Assembly: GCA_030824965.1 (NCBI GenBank)
Contig: JAPJQV010000003.1
Span: forward strand, 254,956 to 318,955
DNA from: Micavibrio sp.
GTDB lineage: Bacteria > Pseudomonadota > Alphaproteobacteria > Micavibrionales > Micavibrionaceae
DNA length: 64,000 nt
Direction of reading: 5' to 3'
Part shown: one piece after another, positions 32,262 to 41,893 of the stretch
Numbering within the stretch: the first letter of the stretch is position 1
How the letters are laid out: the number at the start of each line of letters is the position of its first letter
Program-made: the position numbers and the translations under genes
The notes under the pieces: generated by a model
Databases searched by the model: none
Told to the model about the DNA's origin: nothing
The model's input: the letters and a program-made list of their open reading frames with translations, nothing else

Positions 32262-32456
32262 ATGAACACTCAAATAGATCCCCGTCTTTTGGAAATATTG
32301 GTCTGTCCTTTAACCAAGATCCCTTTGCGCTATGACCGCGAAAAGCAGGAATTAATTTCAGACCGTGCCGGGCTGGCTTATCCTATCCGTGACGGTATAC
32401 CGATCATGCTGGTCGATGAAGCGAGAAAACTAGAAGACACAGAGATTAAAAAATAA
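32262..32456 (+). CDS. Trm112 family protein
   Basis: A 64-residue YcaR/UPF0434-type protein (LLEILVCPLTKIPLRYDREK, LAYPIRDGIPIMLVDEAR). In eukaryotes and archaea Trm112 activates methyltransferases; the bacterial role is less clear. Only one Cys of the zinc knuckle (LVCPLT) is visible, common in bacterial members. The gene follows the LON-domain gene. Confidence 0.9.
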   Translation: MNTQIDPRLLEILVCPLTKIPLRYDREKQELISDRAGLAYPIRDGIPIMLVDEARKLEDTEIKK

Positions 32457-32495
32457 GTTGCCGAAATATCGGATCTCGGGCAAGAATACTTCTCC

Positions 32496-32543
32496 ATGCT
32501 GAATTTTAAACAAAACCTTCTCCTTCGACTTATCTCCCTCTGA
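32496..32543 (+). CDS. leuL: leucine leader peptide (leuL)
   Basis: A 15-codon ORF, MLNFKQNLLLRLISL, ending TGA, with six Leu codons, four of them packed into LLLRL. It lies 83 bases upstream of leuA, and its last codons form one arm of a stem, the layout of a leucine attenuator: ribosome stalling on Leu codons under starvation would reshape the RNA downstream. The ribosome site is weak. Confidence 0.75.
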   Translation: MLNFKQNLLLRLISL

Positions 32544-32581
32544 AAACCGGAAGGGATGTCCTTCCTCGCGTCTTTCAGAGG
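32537..32581 (+). promoter_or_regulatory. leu attenuator stem-loops
   Basis: CCTCTGAAA (32537-32545) pairs perfectly with TTTCAGAGG (32573-32581), enclosing an inner GGAAGG/CCTTCC hairpin (32549-32565). The left arm overlaps the end of the leader peptide ORF. No long U run follows, so control could be transcriptional through a weak terminator or translational through the leuA ribosome site. Confidence 0.6.
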
Positions 32582-32626
32582 TTAAATTCACAAATTCCCG
32601 AATTAAGAAGAAAAGGTTTACGTTCC

Positions 32627-34171
32627 ATGTCTGCTTCAGTTAAAGACCGCATTATTATTTTCGACACCACCTTAAGAGATGGCGAGCAATCACCCGGTTG
32701 CTCGATGAATCTGGAAGAGAAGCTGCGTATGGCGCGTCTTCTGGATGAAATGGGTGTCGATGTCATTGAGGCGGGTTTTCCGATCGCATCGAAAGGTGAT
32801 TTCGAGTCCGTTTCCGAAATTGCCAAAACAATAAAGCGCGCCATTGTCTGCGGGCTGTCCCGCGCCAAATCTGCCGATATCGATGTGGCAGGCGAAGCCC
32901 TCCAGCATGCCGAGCGTCGCCGCATTCACACTTTCATCTCCACCAGCGAAATTCACATGCGCTACCAATTGCAGATGAGCGAAGATGCCGTTTTGGAATC
33001 GGTCAAAGAAAGCGTTACAAGAGCAAGAAAATATACGGATGATGTGGAATGGTCGGGGATGGATGCGACACGCTCCGATATCGACTTTCTTTGCCGTTGC
33101 GTCGAGGCCGCGATTGAATGTGGTGCGACGACCGTGAATATTCCGGATACGGTTGGCTTTGCCGTGCCGGATGAAATGGCGCAAATTATTCTTAATTTGC
33201 GCAATCGCGTTCCCAATATTGATAAGGCAATTTTATCCATGCACTGTCACAACGATTTAGGGTTGGCGGTGGCGAACTCACTTGCAGGTGTTCAGGCCGG
33301 CGCGCGGCAGATTGAATGTACGATTAACGGGATCGGGGAACGAGCCGGTAACGCGGCCTTGGAAGAAGTTGTCATGGCGCTCAAAACACGTGGCGATTTT
33401 CTGCCCTTTGAAACAAATATCGACGCGATGATGATTACGAAGGTCTCGCGCACACTGTCTTCCATCACAGGTTTTAACGTTCAGCCGAATAAAGCAATCG
33501 TGGGTGCCAATGCATTTGCGCATGAAAGCGGCATTCATCAGGATGGCATGCTCAAACATAAAGGCACTTATGAGATCATGACGCCTGACTCCGTAGGCCT
33601 TGTGAAATCGGATCTGGTACTCGGCAAGCATTCAGGTCGGGCTGCTTTTAAAGATAAGCTGAAACAGATGGAGATTGAATTAGGCGATAATTCCTTTGAA
33701 GATGCCTTCAACCGTTTCAAGGATCTTGCCGATAAAAAGAAGAATGTCTATGACGACGATATTCTGGCCTTGGTCGAAGACGAGACAGGCCGCGATCATG
33801 AAAACATAAAATTCGTTTCATTGTCGGTACAAGCCGGGACACGCGGCCCGCAAGTGGCGACGCTGGAAATGTCCGTCGATGGTGAGGAGAAAACCGCAAC
33901 ATCGGAAGGGAACGGCCCTATCGATGCGATTTTTTGCGCTATCCGTAAAATCATTCCACATGAAGACTCAGCACTTCAATTGTACAGTGTGCATGCCGTA
34001 ACGGGCGGAACGGATGCCCAAGCCGAGGTTACAGTTCGTCTTGAAGAAAACGGCAAGACCGTTGTCGGGCAAGGAACAGACCCTGATACGTTGGTCGCAA
34101 GTTGCCGTGCCTATCTTCACGCGCTCAATAAGTTGATGGATAAACGTCTGAAAACTGCCCCGCCCATGTAA
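32627..34171 (+). CDS. leuA: 2-isopropylmalate synthase
   Basis: A 514-residue first enzyme of leucine synthesis, condensing acetyl-CoA and 2-ketoisovalerate. The DRE-TIM metallolyase motifs DTTLRDGEQSPGCSMN and HCHNDLGLAVANSLAG are intact, and a C-terminal regulatory domain (about residues 390-514) for leucine feedback is present. The upstream leader peptide with clustered Leu codons indicates attenuation. No other leu genes are adjacent. Confidence 0.96.
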   Translation: MSASVKDRIIIFDTTLRDGEQSPGCSMNLEEKLRMARLLDEMGVDVIEAGFPIASKGDFESVSEIAKTIKRAIVCGLSRAKSADIDVAGEALQHAERRRIHTFISTSEIHMRYQLQMSEDAVLESVKESVTRARKYTDDVEWSGMDATRSDIDFLCRCVEAAIECGATTVNIPDTVGFAVPDEMAQIILNLRNRVPNIDKAILSMHCHNDLGLAVANSLAGVQAGARQIECTINGIGERAGNAALEEVVMALKTRGDFLPFETNIDAMMITKVSRTLSSITGFNVQPNKAIVGANAFAHESGIHQDGMLKHKGTYEIMTPDSVGLVKSDLVLGKHSGRAAFKDKLKQMEIELGDNSFEDAFNRFKDLADKKKNVYDDDILALVEDETGRDHENIKFVSLSVQAGTRGPQVATLEMSVDGEEKTATSEGNGPIDAIFCAIRKIIPHEDSALQLYSVHAVTGGTDAQAEVTVRLEENGKTVVGQGTDPDTLVASCRAYLHALNKLMDKRLKTAPPM

Positions 34172-34329
34172 ATATTTTTTTTGTTCAAGGGGCATTTTTA
34201 AGTTTTGTTAACTGCGCTACAGTAAAAATTCTGAAGGAGTTGCATACATTTGCACTCGTTAAGATTTCCATATCCTTTATTGCGTTAGAATAACTGTATC
34301 CCAATCTCAAGAAATGAGGCCTATCCCGT

Positions 34330-36504
34330 ATGTCCCTAAAAAATATTAAAATCGCATATAAATTACCGATTACGATTATTCTGATGGTCTTAATCTCATG
34401 CGTGGTTACATCATTTTTTGCCATACGCACGGCCGAAAAAGGTAATGTGGCTGAGTATTCGGAAAAAGTCGGTGTGATGCGCGACGAAGCGGCCCGCAAA
34501 CTAGAGTTATACTTAAACGGTATTGTTGAAGATCTGAGCGTGGTTTCCACGAGTCCTATGACATTGCAGGCTTTGACGGAATTCGGTGCAGGATGGAACG
34601 AACTGGCGGTTGAAAACAAAACCGCTTATTTACAGAATTTGTATATCGATCAAAACCCTAATAAAACAGGTGAAAAGCAACTCCTCAATGCAGCTTCGGA
34701 TCAGAGCGCTTACAGTTTTGCCCATGCTAAATACCATCCATGGTTCCGCGACCTTTTAACAGAGCGTGAATATTACGATATTTTCCTCTTCGATGCGGAA
34801 GGCAATCTGGTTTATACGGTTTTCAAGGAACGCGATTACGCAACCAACGCCGTCTCCGGTCAGTGGAAAGACACGGATTTGATGAAGCTTTTCAAAGATG
34901 TGAAAGCATCGGCTAAAAAAGGAGATATCAAGTTTTATGATTTCAAACCTTATTCTCCATCTTCAGATGTTCCGGCCGCCTTTATCGGCACGCCTGTCAT
35001 GAATGCGGAAGGTCAGTTTGCCGGTGTTTTGGCTTTCCAGATGCCGATTGCTCGTATCAATCAGGTTCTTTTTATGGATACGGAATCAGCGTCGGATGTC
35101 GATGTTCATTTATTGGGCAAAGATCATTTGCTGCGCAACGATCCGCATCCAAAAGATGATATCGACCCTATTCTGAAAGAAAAAGTAAATTCTTCTGTAG
35201 TCGATGAGGCTTTTGCAACCGATGCCAAAGGCGATGGTTGGGCAAAAGATGGCGATCGCGAAGTTCTGGCCGCCTACGCCCCTTTCGACTTTCAGGGAGC
35301 GGATAATTTCTTTGGTACAAACTGGGTTATTTATGTTGATACGGAGAAAGCCAATGTTATGGCCGTGGTGAACGAGATCAAAAAACAGATCGCAATTATA
35401 AGCCTGATCGTTCTGGCCATATTTGCCACTTTGTCGATTATCTTTGCCCGCAGCCTGACATCGCCAATCAACCGCATGGTTGGTTCGATGAACAAGCTGG
35501 CCGATAAGGATTACAATACCGAAGTTCCGTCGCTCGATCGGGGTGACGAAATCGGTTCGATGGCCAAAGCCGTTCAAGTTTTCAAAGATAACGGTATCCG
35601 CGTTCAGCAGATGGAAGCCGAGCAGGAAGAGCTTAAGCGCCAGGCCGAGATCGACAAAAAGCAGGGCATGAATATGCTGGCCAATGATTTCGATACACGC
35701 ACATCAGGAATCATTCAGGCTTTGGCTTCTGCGGCGACTGAGATGCAGGCGACAGCGAACCAGATGACGAGTTCGTCTTCGAATACGGCGCAAGCAAGCT
35801 CTTTGGTAGCGGCGGCGGCGACGCAAGCCGATAGTAACGTGCAAACAGTTGCTTCGGCTTCGGAGGAATTATCGGCCTCATCCGCCGAGATCGCCAAACA
35901 AATCTCAAGCGTTGCGCAGAAATCAACCCGGGCCAGCCATGAAGCGGAGACGACAAGCCAGCAGGTGAGCGAGCTGAATAGTCTTGCCGACTCTATCGGC
36001 GAAGTTGTTGGTGCGATCAAGGGAATTGCGGAGCAAACGAATCTTCTTGCCCTGAATGCCACGATTGAAGCGGCACGCGCCGGTGAAGCGGGTAAAGGTT
36101 TCGCGGTCGTTGCCGATGAAGTTAAGAAACTCGCCATGGAAACGGCGCAAAAAACCGAGCAGATCGATGAGCGTGTCGGTAAAATCCAGAACGCGATCAG
36201 ATCGAGTGTTGAAGCCGTTCAGCGCATTATATCCGACGTCAAGCAAATCGACGAAGCCACGACAACGGTCGCCTCTGCGGTCGAGGAGCAATATGCGGCA
36301 ACCGCCGAGATCGGACGCAACGTGGCCGAAGCTTCAACCGGAACGCAGCAAGTTGCGCAAACGATCATCAGTGTTCAGCGCAATGCCGAAGAAACAGGGC
36401 AAGCGGCCAGCACGGTGCTTGAGGCGGCAGGCGAACTTGCAAGGATTTCAACCGATTTGCAAAAACAGGTCAAAGACTTCCTTGACGAGATTAGAAATTC
36501 ATAA
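34330..36504 (+). CDS. methyl-accepting chemotaxis protein with dCache sensor
   Basis: A 724-residue chemoreceptor. It has TM1 (about 11-31), a periplasmic double-Cache-like domain to about residue 350, TM2 (IAIISLIVLAIFATLSIIFA), HAMP, and a C-terminal signalling domain with the hairpin tip EQTNLLALNATIEAARAGEA. No CheR/CheB tether is obvious. It reports an extracellular small molecule to CheA/CheW; the ligand is unknown. GAGG precedes the ATG. A bidirectional terminator follows. No other chemotaxis genes are in the window. Confidence 0.94.
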   Translation: MSLKNIKIAYKLPITIILMVLISCVVTSFFAIRTAEKGNVAEYSEKVGVMRDEAARKLELYLNGIVEDLSVVSTSPMTLQALTEFGAGWNELAVENKTAYLQNLYIDQNPNKTGEKQLLNAASDQSAYSFAHAKYHPWFRDLLTEREYYDIFLFDAEGNLVYTVFKERDYATNAVSGQWKDTDLMKLFKDVKASAKKGDIKFYDFKPYSPSSDVPAAFIGTPVMNAEGQFAGVLAFQMPIARINQVLFMDTESASDVDVHLLGKDHLLRNDPHPKDDIDPILKEKVNSSVVDEAFATDAKGDGWAKDGDREVLAAYAPFDFQGADNFFGTNWVIYVDTEKANVMAVVNEIKKQIAIISLIVLAIFATLSIIFARSLTSPINRMVGSMNKLADKDYNTEVPSLDRGDEIGSMAKAVQVFKDNGIRVQQMEAEQEELKRQAEIDKKQGMNMLANDFDTRTSGIIQALASAATEMQATANQMTSSSSNTAQASSLVAAAATQADSNVQTVASASEELSASSAEIAKQISSVAQKSTRASHEAETTSQQVSELNSLADSIGEVVGAIKGIAEQTNLLALNATIEAARAGEAGKGFAVVADEVKKLAMETAQKTEQIDERVGKIQNAIRSSVEAVQRIISDVKQIDEATTTVASAVEEQYAATAEIGRNVAEASTGTQQVAQTIISVQRNAEETGQAASTVLEAAGELARISTDLQKQVKDFLDEIRNS

Positions 36505-36535
36505 ATAAAAACCCCGCTTTAAGCGGGGTTTTTTT
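36505..36535. terminator. bidirectional terminator
   Basis: ACCCCGCTT and AAGCGGGGT pair tightly, with AAAA on the left and seven T on the right. It serves the chemoreceptor gene on the plus strand and the NYN gene on the minus strand. Confidence 0.9.
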
Positions 36536-37211
36536 AAGCCTTCAGGTAAGCCGGTATCTCTTCGTCCTCATCGATATCATTAAAAACTTCCCCCTGATTG
36601 ACTGGCGGACGCGCAGGACCGCCATCGCGCTGAATAGCTTCCAAAACGGAGGTCAGATCCATAAACTGGTCCGCTTGGCGGCGAAGCTCATCTGCGATCA
36701 TCGGCGGAGTGGTACTGATCGTACTGACCACGCTAACCCGTACGCCTTTACGCTGGACCGCCTCAATCAGTTTCCGGAAATCTCCATCCCCCGAGAAAAG
36801 GATGATATGATCAACTTTGTCGGCCATTTCCATCATGTCGACGGCCAGTTCGATATCAATATTGCCTTTGACTTTGCGGCGTCCCTGGGAATCGGTAAAT
36901 TCCTTGGCTGGCTTGGTCACCATCGTGTAACCGTTATAATCAAGCCAGTCCACCAAGGGTCGGATAGGCGTATAATCCTGATCTTCGATCAACGCGGTAT
37001 AGTAAAAAGCACGAATCAGGCGGCCTCTGTGACCGGCCCAAATGAGGAGTTTTCTATAATCTATATCGAAATTAAGACTACGAGCTGCGGCATAAAGGTT
37101 TGATCCGTCTATAAAAACGGCAAGTTTTTCGTCCTCGTAGAAGAAATGGGAATTCTTTTTGCCGAAACTGCCACCGGAATTGCCGCTTTTACCGGGTGAA
37201 CGCTGAACCAT
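36534..37211 (-). CDS. NYN domain protein (LabA/DUF88-like)
   Basis: A 225-residue PIN-like NYN nuclease-fold protein: VFIDGSNLYAAARSLNFDID near residue 30, GNIDIELAVDMMEMA and ILFSGDGDFRKLIEAVQRKG supply the conserved acidic residues of the metal site. Predicted RNase or nucleic-acid-binding protein. It is divergent from rpoZ, its usual neighbour in alphaproteobacteria. The N-terminus is a Gly/Ser-rich tail. Confidence 0.88.
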   Translation of the reverse strand: MVQRSPGKSGNSGGSFGKKNSHFFYEDEKLAVFIDGSNLYAAARSLNFDIDYRKLLIWAGHRGRLIRAFYYTALIEDQDYTPIRPLVDWLDYNGYTMVTKPAKEFTDSQGRRKVKGNIDIELAVDMMEMADKVDHIILFSGDGDFRKLIEAVQRKGVRVSVVSTISTTPPMIADELRRQADQFMDLTSVLEAIQRDGGPARPPVNQGEVFNDIDEDEEIPAYLKA

Positions 37212-37336
37212 AAAACCTCTCTTATGTTAAAAAATATCTGCCCAAATGCATTAAACATAATAGTATTTTCTTCCCGGAGATTTTTCATTGAAAGTCCTGA
37301 TAGAGCCTTAGCCAAAAACCTTGCTAAATCAAAAAC

Positions 37337-37365
37337 TTGCAAATGGATTATGATAGGGATATATA
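37337..37365 (+). promoter_or_regulatory. probable rpoZ promoter
   Basis: TTGCAA (37337-37342) and TATATA (37360-37365) are separated by 17 bp, about 40 bp upstream of the rpoZ ATG. Confidence 0.45.
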
Positions 37366-37404
37366 CTCGCATCCGCTGAAATCAAGATTATAAAGGAAGA
37401 ATAG

Positions 37405-37806
37405 ATGGCACGCGTTACCGTTGAAGATTGTGTCCTGTTGGTGCCCAATAGATTTGAACTTTGCATGGTTGCCGCCCAGCGCGCACGCCGCATCGGTTCC
37501 GGTGCAGCGCTTACGCTCGACCGCGATAATGATAAAAACCCTGTTGTTTCCTTACGCGAAATAGCGGAAGAAACCGTTGGCGTTGAAGATTTGAAAGAAG
37601 ACCTGATTAAAAGCCATCAGCGCATCTTTGCACTCCAAGATGACAAGGATGATGTCATTGAAGAAATGCAGGGTGAAGAAGAATGGAATTCTCTTGTCGC
37701 TCAAGCAAACAGCTCAGGCTTTGCCGCTGGCGAATTCGACGATGATGAGGAAGAAGAAAGTCCGCTCGAGGATATGGCCGGTTTTTCCGAAGACGAAGAA
37801 GCGTAA
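37405..37806 (+). CDS. rpoZ: RNA polymerase omega subunit
   Basis: A 133-residue omega subunit: MARVTVEDCVLLVPNRFELC and AQRARRIGSGAALTLDRDND are the family signature. The alphaproteobacterial form has a long acidic C-terminal tail, seen here as a Glu/Asp-rich stretch. It assists beta-prime folding and, with beta-prime, the ppGpp site; the ppGpp synthetase gene rsh follows 85 bp downstream, a conserved pairing. Confidence 0.95.
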   Translation: MARVTVEDCVLLVPNRFELCMVAAQRARRIGSGAALTLDRDNDKNPVVSLREIAEETVGVEDLKEDLIKSHQRIFALQDDKDDVIEEMQGEEEWNSLVAQANSSGFAAGEFDDDEEEESPLEDMAGFSEDEEA

Positions 37807-37810
37807 AATC

Positions 37811-37836
37811 CAAACCCGCCAATCGGCGGGTTTTTC
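37811..37836 (+). terminator. rpoZ terminator
   Basis: ACCCGCC and GGCGGGT pair around AATC and are followed by TTTTTCTTT. It partly insulates rpoZ from rsh. Confidence 0.88.
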
Positions 37837-37890
37837 TTTATCTTTTCGCAATGAATTGATGAAATAGTATGATAAATTAACAAGCATATT

Positions 37891-40068
37891 ATGACCGCAT
37901 CCGCATCTAATCTTATTACAGAAATGAAAGCTTATAACCCGGAGACTGACCCGGGGTTAATCGAGCGCGCCGTCGATTATGCGAAGAAAATGCATGAAGG
38001 CCAGACGCGCGCGTCGGGCGAAGAATATTATACGCATCCTGTCGAGGTCGCGGGCATCCTTGCCGAAATGAAAATGGATGCGACGACGATTGTTACCGCC
38101 ATCTTACACGATACGCTTGAAGACACGAAGGCAACATTTGCCGATCTTGAGAAACAATTCGGCGGAGAGGTTGCGCAGCTTGTCAACGGGGTTTCAAAGC
38201 TAACGAAAATCGAAAGCCAGACCGTCGAAGGCAAGCAGGCGGAAAACTTCCGCAAGCTGGTTCTTGCCATGTCGGAAGATATTCGCGTGCTTCTGGTCAA
38301 GCTTGCCGACCGTCTTCACAATATGCGTACGCTTCATCATTTTCCCAACCCGGAGAAGCGCCGCCGTATCGCCCGCGAAACGATAGATATTTATGCGCCG
38401 CTTGCCGAGCGCATCGGCATTCACAAAGTCAAAGAAGAACTGGAAGACCTTTCTTTCGCTTATATCAATACCGAAGCGCGGGAGAGTCTGACCAATCGTC
38501 TTTCATTCCTTCGTCAGGAAGGCGGCGGTGTCGTCCAGACTATCATCAGCGAACTTGAGAAACTTCTCAAAGTCGCAAAGATTAATGCTCAGATTACAGG
38601 CCGTGAAAAAACACGCTATTCGATCTGGAAAAAAATGCAGCGCAAGAACATCTCGTTCGAGCAGCTCTCCGATATCATGGCATTTCGAATTGTCGTCGAT
38701 AGTATCGAAGAATGTTACCATGCGCTTGGCGTTATACACTCCAATTACCCAGTCGTACCGGGGCGCTTCAAGGATTTTATTTCGACTCCGAAACCTAACG
38801 GCTACCGTTCTATTCACACAACCGTTATCGGTCCCGGCAATCAGCGGATTGAAATCCAGATCCGTACCATCGAGATGCACATGGAAGCCGATCTTGGCGT
38901 TGCCGCGCACTGGGCTTATAAACAACAGGATGTTGCCGCGGCATTAAATGACGCAAAAAAATACCGCTGGTTGCGCGAACTTCTCGACATTTTAGAGCAG
39001 GATCAAAGACCGGAAGATTTCTGGGAAAATACCAAGCTTGAGTTATTCCAGGATCGGGTTTTCGCTTTCACACCAAAAGGCGACCTGATCGAATTGCCGC
39101 AAGGCTCGACGCCGATTGACTTCGCTTATGCTATCCACTCGAATGTCGGTAATCGCTGCATCGGTGCCAAGATTAACGGACGCATCGCGCCTCTTAATAC
39201 AAAGCTGCAAAATGGCGATCAGGTCGATATCGTCACGGCCAAAACGCAAAATCCTTCGCCGACATGGGAAAGGTTTGTCGCTACCGGAAAAGCGCGCTCC
39301 CATATCCGCCGCTTTATTCGCCAGCAGCAAAAAGTCGAATATGTCACGCTTGGGAGGGCAATGCTGCAAAAGATATTCCGTACCGAGGGTTATGAGTTCA
39401 CGGAGAAGGCCGTCGCGGGCGTGGTTTCTCAATTCCGCGAATGCGAGGATGCGGAAGATATCTATGCAGGCATAGGCGCGGGAAATCTTGTCGGGCGTGA
39501 CGTGTTTCGTGCCATTTTCCCGGCGCATAAACCGGAAGCCGATAAAAAAATTCTGGAACCGGAAGACATTCCGACCGTTCGCAAAAACGTTCAGCAAAGT
39601 CGCGATAATAAAGACAAGCTGCCTATTACCGGCCTTATTCCGGGCATGGCCGTTCACTTTGCGCGGTGCTGTCACCCTCTGCCGGGCGACCGTATTGTCG
39701 GCATCGTTACAACTGGCAAAGGTGTGACCGTTCACACAATCGACTGTGAAACCCTGGAACAATTTGCCGATACTCCGGAACGCTGGATCGATGTGTCATG
39801 GGGCGATTCAACGGAAAATTCCGAAGAGCGTGTCGGGCGTCTGGTCATCACGATTCAGAATGCACCCGGTGTGCTTGGTACCTTATCGACCGTTATCGGC
39901 AAAAGCGGCGGGAATATCACAAACTTAAAAATCACCAGCCGTACGGTCGATTTCTGGGACATGTTTATAGACGTATCGGTCAACGATACGAAACATCTGA
40001 ATAATATCATGGCAGCGCTTCGTGCCACGCCGCAGATCATCAACGTGGAACGAGCCAGAGGGCGGTAA
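37891..40068 (+). CDS. bifunctional (p)ppGpp synthetase/hydrolase RSH
   Basis: A 725-residue long RSH protein. The HD hydrolase domain keeps HDTLEDT near residue 75. The synthetase domain keeps GREKTRYSIWKKMQRK near 240 and the YRSIHTTVIGP segment. TGS (about 395-455), a zinc-finger-like region with CCHPLPGD and a C-terminal ACT domain follow. Both activities should be present, as expected in alphaproteobacteria with a single RSH. It controls the stringent response. Confidence 0.95.
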   Translation: MTASASNLITEMKAYNPETDPGLIERAVDYAKKMHEGQTRASGEEYYTHPVEVAGILAEMKMDATTIVTAILHDTLEDTKATFADLEKQFGGEVAQLVNGVSKLTKIESQTVEGKQAENFRKLVLAMSEDIRVLLVKLADRLHNMRTLHHFPNPEKRRRIARETIDIYAPLAERIGIHKVKEELEDLSFAYINTEARESLTNRLSFLRQEGGGVVQTIISELEKLLKVAKINAQITGREKTRYSIWKKMQRKNISFEQLSDIMAFRIVVDSIEECYHALGVIHSNYPVVPGRFKDFISTPKPNGYRSIHTTVIGPGNQRIEIQIRTIEMHMEADLGVAAHWAYKQQDVAAALNDAKKYRWLRELLDILEQDQRPEDFWENTKLELFQDRVFAFTPKGDLIELPQGSTPIDFAYAIHSNVGNRCIGAKINGRIAPLNTKLQNGDQVDIVTAKTQNPSPTWERFVATGKARSHIRRFIRQQQKVEYVTLGRAMLQKIFRTEGYEFTEKAVAGVVSQFRECEDAEDIYAGIGAGNLVGRDVFRAIFPAHKPEADKKILEPEDIPTVRKNVQQSRDNKDKLPITGLIPGMAVHFARCCHPLPGDRIVGIVTTGKGVTVHTIDCETLEQFADTPERWIDVSWGDSTENSEERVGRLVITIQNAPGVLGTLSTVIGKSGGNITNLKITSRTVDFWDMFIDVSVNDTKHLNNIMAALRATPQIINVERARGR

Positions 40069-40070
40069 TC

Positions 40071-40652
40071 ATGTTTACCAGCCGCCATCCGAAATCTTTA
40101 TCGAGGAAATTTCAGGAAAGCGTCTGGCCGTCCATGGGGCTTCGCCGATCTTCCCGCTATTGGCGCCATCGTATCGTGCGCTTGAAAGACAGCAATTATA
40201 AAATTGCGGCAGGTCTCGCTATTGGCACGGCTATTTCATTTACGCCATTGCCGGGAGCGCATGTGATCGGAGCCTTGGCACTTTGTCTGATTTTCCGTGC
40301 CAATCTTCTGGCAGGGGTTTTGGGTACCCTGGTCGGAAATCCATGGACGCTTCCTTTTATGTGGTGGTTTTCCTATTGGGTTGGCAAGGTAACCTTTATT
40401 CATTTCGGGCTGAATGTCCGCCAAATGCCCGGGCGTTTCGAGTGGCGGGAACTGGTTCAGGAAATCAGCCATGATCCGATGCCTTTATTCGCGCCATGGG
40501 TGACGGGCGGTTTTATTGCGATGGTCGCTACATTCCCGATATTTTATATTATATTTCACTGGATCATCGATCATTTACGAAAGACCCAGCACATGTGGAA
40601 AGAAAACCGCCTGCATAAAGAAGCGCGCAGCATCACAGGGCAATCTGAATGA
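40071..40652 (+). CDS. DUF2062 membrane protein
   Basis: A 193-residue membrane protein with the DUF2062 signature (GLAIGTAISFTPLPGAHVIG, LLAGVLGTLVGNPWTLPFM) and about three hydrophobic segments. It starts 2 bases after the rsh stop. Function unknown. In many alphaproteobacteria pdxJ lies in this rsh-acpS interval; here it is absent and this gene takes the place. Confidence 0.85.
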   Translation: MFTSRHPKSLSRKFQESVWPSMGLRRSSRYWRHRIVRLKDSNYKIAAGLAIGTAISFTPLPGAHVIGALALCLIFRANLLAGVLGTLVGNPWTLPFMWWFSYWVGKVTFIHFGLNVRQMPGRFEWRELVQEISHDPMPLFAPWVTGGFIAMVATFPIFYIIFHWIIDHLRKTQHMWKENRLHKEARSITGQSE

Positions 40653-40662
40653 AAGTATTTCC

Positions 40663-41064
40663 ATGATTTTAGGCATAGGCAGCGATTTAATCGATATCAG
40701 GCGAATTGAAAAAACGCTGGAAAGATTCGGTATAAGGTTTATAAGGCGCGTTTTCAGTGACGCTGAAATCGCCAAGGCGGAGCGCCGCCGCGAGGCAGGA
40801 ACGCATATTGCGACTTACGCCAAACGTTTTGCAGCTAAAGAAGCCTGTTCCAAGGCGCTTGGCACCGGATTTTCTAATGGCGTCTACATGAAAGATATCA
40901 GCGTAGAAAATGACATATGGGGTAAGCCGAAACTGGTTTTAACCAATGGAGCTTTAATGCGGGCGCAAAGCCTGACGCCATCAGGCATGAAATTATCGAT
41001 TCACTTAACTTTGACGGACGAGCCGCCTGTTGCGGAGGCGCAAGTTATCATCGAGGCCAATTAA
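40663..41064 (+). CDS. acpS: holo-[acyl-carrier-protein] synthase
   Basis: A 133-residue AcpS. MILGIGSDLIDIRRIEKTLE carries the conserved Asp and GxGxD, and RFAAKEACSKALGTG the Glu and Lys of the active site. It transfers 4'-phosphopantetheine from CoA to ACP. The frame is open further upstream, but the ATG at 40663 gives the canonical start. It leads the conserved acpS-lepB-rnc-era series. Confidence 0.94.
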   Translation: MILGIGSDLIDIRRIEKTLERFGIRFIRRVFSDAEIAKAERRREAGTHIATYAKRFAAKEACSKALGTGFSNGVYMKDISVENDIWGKPKLVLTNGALMRAQSLTPSGMKLSIHLTLTDEPPVAEAQVIIEAN

Positions 41065-41113
41065 TATGGCGCGGCATGTAGAATTTAGATGTTGAATAGG
41101 ATAAATCATAAAA

Positions 41114-41893
41114 ATGAGCAATGAAGAAAAAAAACCCGAAAATAAAGAAGACTGGGGCGAACTGGCCAAAACGACGGTCATTGCTGTCTTGCTGGCGATG
41201 CTGATCCGCACATTTCTGTTTGAGCCATTTAATATTCCTTCCGGTTCGATGATTCCGAATTTACTGGTCGGAGATTATCTTTTTGTTTCAAAATACAGCT
41301 ATGGATACAGTGCTCATTCTTTTCCGTTCGGATTGGCAAAATTCGAAGGACGTATCAATGGCACAAAACCGAAGCAGGGAGATGTCATCGTCTTTAAATT
41401 GCCGACCGATACGTCTATCGACTACATAAAACGCGTCATCGGCATGCCTGGCGATACCGTGCAGGTCATCAATGGCCGCGTCTATGTGAATGACAAGAGG
41501 CTGGACCGTAAACTTGTTGAAATGTCCGAGTATGATAACGGACAGGGTTCGCCTGTTGAGGTTACCGAATATAAAGAAACTTTGCCCAATGGAGTTGTGC
41601 ATACGATTTTCGAGGAAGGTGACGATATGCCGCTCGATAATACGGAGAAATATACAGTCCCTGAAGATCACTATTTTATGATGGGCGATAATCGTGATAA
41701 TTCCCGCGATAGCCGTGTTCTCGATCTGGTTGGATATGTGCCATACGATAATCTCGTCGGGCGTGCCGAAATTATTTTCTTCTCGACAAACGGAAGCGCC
41801 AATATCGTCCAGTTCTGGAAGTGGCCATGGACAATCCGTTATGATCGGCTTTTAAAGCGTATCGGCAACGGCCATGCAATGAAGGCCAATTAA
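41114..41893 (+). CDS. lepB: signal peptidase I
   Basis: A 259-residue inner-membrane peptidase with one N-terminal membrane segment. The nucleophile Ser is in FNIPSGSMIPNLLVGD, the general-base Lys in YIKRVIGMPGDTV, and box E in MGDNRDNSRDSR. It cleaves signal peptides of exported proteins. Its stop codon shares a base with the rnc start (TAATG). Confidence 0.96.
   Translation: MSNEEKKPENKEDWGELAKTTVIAVLLAMLIRTFLFEPFNIPSGSMIPNLLVGDYLFVSKYSYGYSAHSFPFGLAKFEGRINGTKPKQGDVIVFKLPTDTSIDYIKRVIGMPGDTVQVINGRVYVNDKRLDRKLVEMSEYDNGQGSPVEVTEYKETLPNGVVHTIFEEGDDMPLDNTEKYTVPEDHYFMMGDNRDNSRDSRVLDLVGYVPYDNLVGRAEIIFFSTNGSANIVQFWKWPWTIRYDRLLKRIGNGHAMKAN

Noticed and set aside
39043..39762. 239-residue minus-strand ORF inside rsh
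   Set aside because: Lies opposite a conserved RSH coding frame, no ribosome site, no family pattern; an antisense shadow.
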